This document shows positions 42,034 through 43,810 of a stretch of 43,810 bases of DNA, in pieces. The position numbers and the translations under genes were made by a program. Numbering within the stretch: the stretch's first letter is position 1; each line of letters starts with the position of its first letter. The DNA is taken from contig JARFXQ010000021.1 in assembly GCA_029194725.1 (NCBI GenBank), positions 1 through 43,810 of the forward strand, given 5' to 3'. Origin of the DNA: Nitrospira sp. GTDB lineage: Bacteria; Nitrospirota; Nitrospiria; Nitrospirales; Nitrospiraceae. The notes beneath the pieces were generated by a model. It saw only the letters and a program-made list of their open reading frames with translations, was not told where the DNA came from and ran no database searches.

Positions 42034-42474
42034 TCACAGCGCCCAGCATCGTTCGGCTTCGAGCATGTGGGACTGCATCTCGACCTGACTAGATCGAGAA
42101 TCAGCCCTGTGTGTGATGGCCTCGGAAAGAACATGGATCAATTTCTCGGTATCGACTGGTTTGGGCAGATAGGCGAAGGCACCCTGGGCCATCAACGGCC
42201 AAACGATACCGGGCAGATCACCGCCCATGAGAATGACCGGCAGCTTCGGCCACACCAGGTGACATTGCCGGAGGAGGTCGAGGCCATCGAGGTACGGCAT
42301 ATGTAGGTCGGTGATCACAGCATCGAAATGACGTTGGTGTAGGTTCCTCAAAGCTTGCAAGCCATCCGCGACCGCCACCACCGCAAAGTAGTGCGACTCC
42401 AGTTGATCTACCAGAAGGCGGCCGATCTGTTCTTCATCGTCAACCACTAATACGCGCTTACCGTATCCCAGCAT
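42034..42474 (-). CDS. single-domain response regulator
   Basis: 146 residues from ATG 42474 with AAGGAGC upstream; the 44 extra codons upstream of it are not supported. Receiver-domain residues: VLVVDDEEQIG (acidic pair), phospho-Asp in AVITDLHMPYLDG, Ser/Thr position occupied in VILMGGDLP by Gly, Lys in YLPKPVDTEKL. No output domain follows, only ~20 residues of tail. The partner kinase is not in the neighbourhood; the GAF kinase at 24 kb lacks its phospho-acceptor. Confidence 0.85.
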   Translation of the reverse strand: MLGYGKRVLVVDDEEQIGRLLVDQLESHYFAVVAVADGLQALRNLHQRHFDAVITDLHMPYLDGLDLLRQCHLVWPKLPVILMGGDLPGIVWPLMAQGAFAYLPKPVDTEKLIHVLSEAITHRADSRSSQVEMQSHMLEAERCWAL

Positions 42475-43165
42475 CCTGTGCTCCTTGCGTTTGAAACGAC
42501 CCCAGAGACCTCGATGTGAGGCCGGGGTAGAGGCAAAGGGAGGGTCGGCCTCCACCCCGCACTCGGTCCGAGCTGAGAAGCTGGAAGCCCGGACCTTGAC
42601 CATCACTGGAACTCCGTCGAGGCGACAGAGTCAGAGCAGCTGTCCTGCATCGAGGACTTGCTCATGGCTGGGGTACCTCAGGACCTGTTCAATTTCCACG
42701 GTCGCATGACCGGTGACCTGTGCGAGGTAGCTGTCCTGCGTCCAATGGCACTCCCTCAGAAACACGAGCAAGAAACAGGCCGTTCATACTCGTTCCTGTG
42801 AAGTCACTATAAGAAGCAGCTTGGAACAGATCTGCGAGGTCTCGTGATGCACCTTGTGACCATGGCAGTCATGTCCTCAGCCCATCGAAGCCTCCAATCG
42901 CTCTACTTTTAAGACGGAGCGAGAGGGGGAAAGGTTACAGGCGATCTGGGTGTGAATGAATGATCGGAGCAGAGACAATCTACTCTCTGATTCGATCGAA
43001 GGTCTGTAACCTTTTGACCAACCGTATCGTCTTGATACAGCAAGCCAGCATCCTTTTCATGAGGATGCCTCGGGTAGGGCCGAACCGCTACTATCCTACA
43101 GGAAGCATGTCTCTAGAGACATTGCCGCATACGGCGTGAGGACGTGGAGGCAGGTCGACAGATCA
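42475..43165. other. gene-poor stretch with a long-spaced inverted repeat
   Basis: Almost 700 bases without a convincing gene. On the minus strand a 46-codon frame (TTG 42771 to stop 42631; CHWTQDSYLAQVTGHATVEI, EQVLRYPSHEQVLDAGQLL) could be a fragment of something larger. AAAGGTTACAG at 42930-42940 and its exact reverse complement CTGTAACCTTT at 43004-43014 enclose 63 bases. A second short hairpin, GCATCC...GGATGC, lies near 43050. Confidence 0.45.
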
Positions 43166-43810
43166 CTATTCTCCCTGAATCGGGATATACATGACGTTGC
43201 CCTGACGGTTCACGAGCAGGAGGGCGAGGTCGGTGGGTTTAAGGGGATCGGCGAGACGTTGGAGTACCGCAAAACTGTTCACATGCTGTCGGTTCATTTC
43301 CAGCACGACGTCACCCGGTTGCAAACCGGAGGTTTCGGCTAAGCTGCCTTCTTCAATATCCGTTACCACAACGCCGGTATTCACGGGCAAATCCAGCTGC
43401 CGTGCTAAAGGGACAGTGACGTCATCAAAGACGACGCCTGCAAGCGGATGGACGGTCGATACAGCCGACGATGCAATTTGACTTTTCTTCGCACGTTCAC
43501 GCGGCGCTTCTTGAATGACGAGATCGGCTTGATACTGCTTCCCATCCCGGATGAGATCCAAGCGATGTTTACTTCCGATCGGCGATTGCGCCACCAGGTT
43601 TCGCAATTGACCGCTGTCCATGATGTCTCGCCCGTCGAAACGCACCACCACATCGCCTCGCTTCAGCCCCGCTCGTTCCGCCGTCCCTCTGGATTGCACA
43701 TCCGTGACGATCGCGCCCTTGACATCCGGCAAGCGAAAAATTTTCCCCAGTGGGGGAGTCACGTCCTGCGTCGAGGCTCCCAGAAATCCTCGCACCACAC
43801 GACCAGTCCT
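43166..43810 (-). CDS. degP: DegP/HtrA-family serine protease, C-terminal part (two PDZ domains)
   Basis: The gene enters from beyond the window end; its frame is open to base 43810 (RTGRVVRGFLGAS, the family's junction between protease domain and PDZ1). Visible are PDZ1 (QDVTPPLGKIFRL, GAIVTDVQSRGTAERAGLKR, GDVVVRFDGRDI) and PDZ2 (LAGVVFDDVTVPLARQLD, GVVVTDIEEGSLAETSGLQP, GDVVLEMNRQHV). The catalytic triad is outside. Two PDZ domains indicate a DegP/DegQ-type periplasmic protease-chaperone rather than DegS. Confidence 0.88.
   Translation of the reverse strand, partial: RTGRVVRGFLGASTQDVTPPLGKIFRLPDVKGAIVTDVQSRGTAERAGLKRGDVVVRFDGRDIMDSGQLRNLVAQSPIGSKHRLDLIRDGKQYQADLVIQEAPRERAKKSQIASSAVSTVHPLAGVVFDDVTVPLARQLDLPVNTGVVVTDIEEGSLAETSGLQPGDVVLEMNRQHVNSFAVLQRLADPLKPTDLALLLVNRQGNVMYIPIQGE

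Overview
The window looks like a chromosomal segment of a diderm, hopanoid-making bacterium. The gene set (HpnA, a CruF-type carotenoid protein, TonB-dependent transport, OmpA/Pal and other lipobox lipoproteins, two ECF sigma factors, DUF4331-TPR-HupE) would fit a Nitrospira-like lineage. That placement is inference from gene content, not from a marker gene.

Layout. 1-7 kb is accessory and eroded: the 3' part of a secreted Cys-motif protein, a nucleotidyltransferase stub, a DUF2278/lamin-tail protein, a small beta-rich protein, a peptidoglycan amidase with a one-base frameshift, a TolB-like lipoprotein, a decayed IS3 element, a tRNA-Arg(TCG) and a short interspersed repeat. 7-11 kb is a quieter envelope and stress block (Pal-like lipoprotein, PilZ protein, MsrA and two very small genes). 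11-16 kb has an internally deleted IS derivative, a HugZ-like FMN protein, a free-standing subtilase prodomain lipoprotein overlapping a large S8 protease, and a secreted kelch protein. 16-18.4 kb is an ISNCY/IS1202-type element with a 16-17 bp target duplication, interrupted by a decayed IS256-family element. 18.5-22.8 kb is an isoprenoid/hopanoid/carotenoid run (polyprenyl synthase, hpnA, cruF-like) followed by a cytochrome c and small membrane proteins. 22.8-24.3 kb is an accessory patch: a WD40 stub and an AbrB/VapC-type toxin-antitoxin pair with a clear operator candidate, surrounded by copies of the interspersed repeat. 24.3-26.8 kb holds a GAF-GAF histidine-kinase-like protein that lacks the phospho-acceptor histidine.

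27-38 kb is the most coherent functional region. On the minus strand lies nikR-tonB-DUF3842-TonB-dependent receptor. Next comes an ECF sigma factor with a ChrR-like cupin anti-sigma, divergent from a lipoprotein-DUF4331-TPR-HupE series on the plus strand. HupE/UreJ proteins and NikR both concern nickel (or cobalt), so a working hypothesis is a metal acquisition and surface-sensing locus.

38-41.5 kb carries a sterol-desaturase-like hydroxylase and a second ECF regulon, sigma-zinc anti-sigma-36-codon ORF-two methyltransferases, with a recognisable ECF promoter (GGAAC-N16-CGTCTTA) in front of its own sigma gene. It is bracketed by the intact hupE and a decayed partial hupE copy in the same orientation. 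The window closes with a RelE-like stub, a single-domain response regulator and the PDZ-PDZ end of a DegP/HtrA protease.
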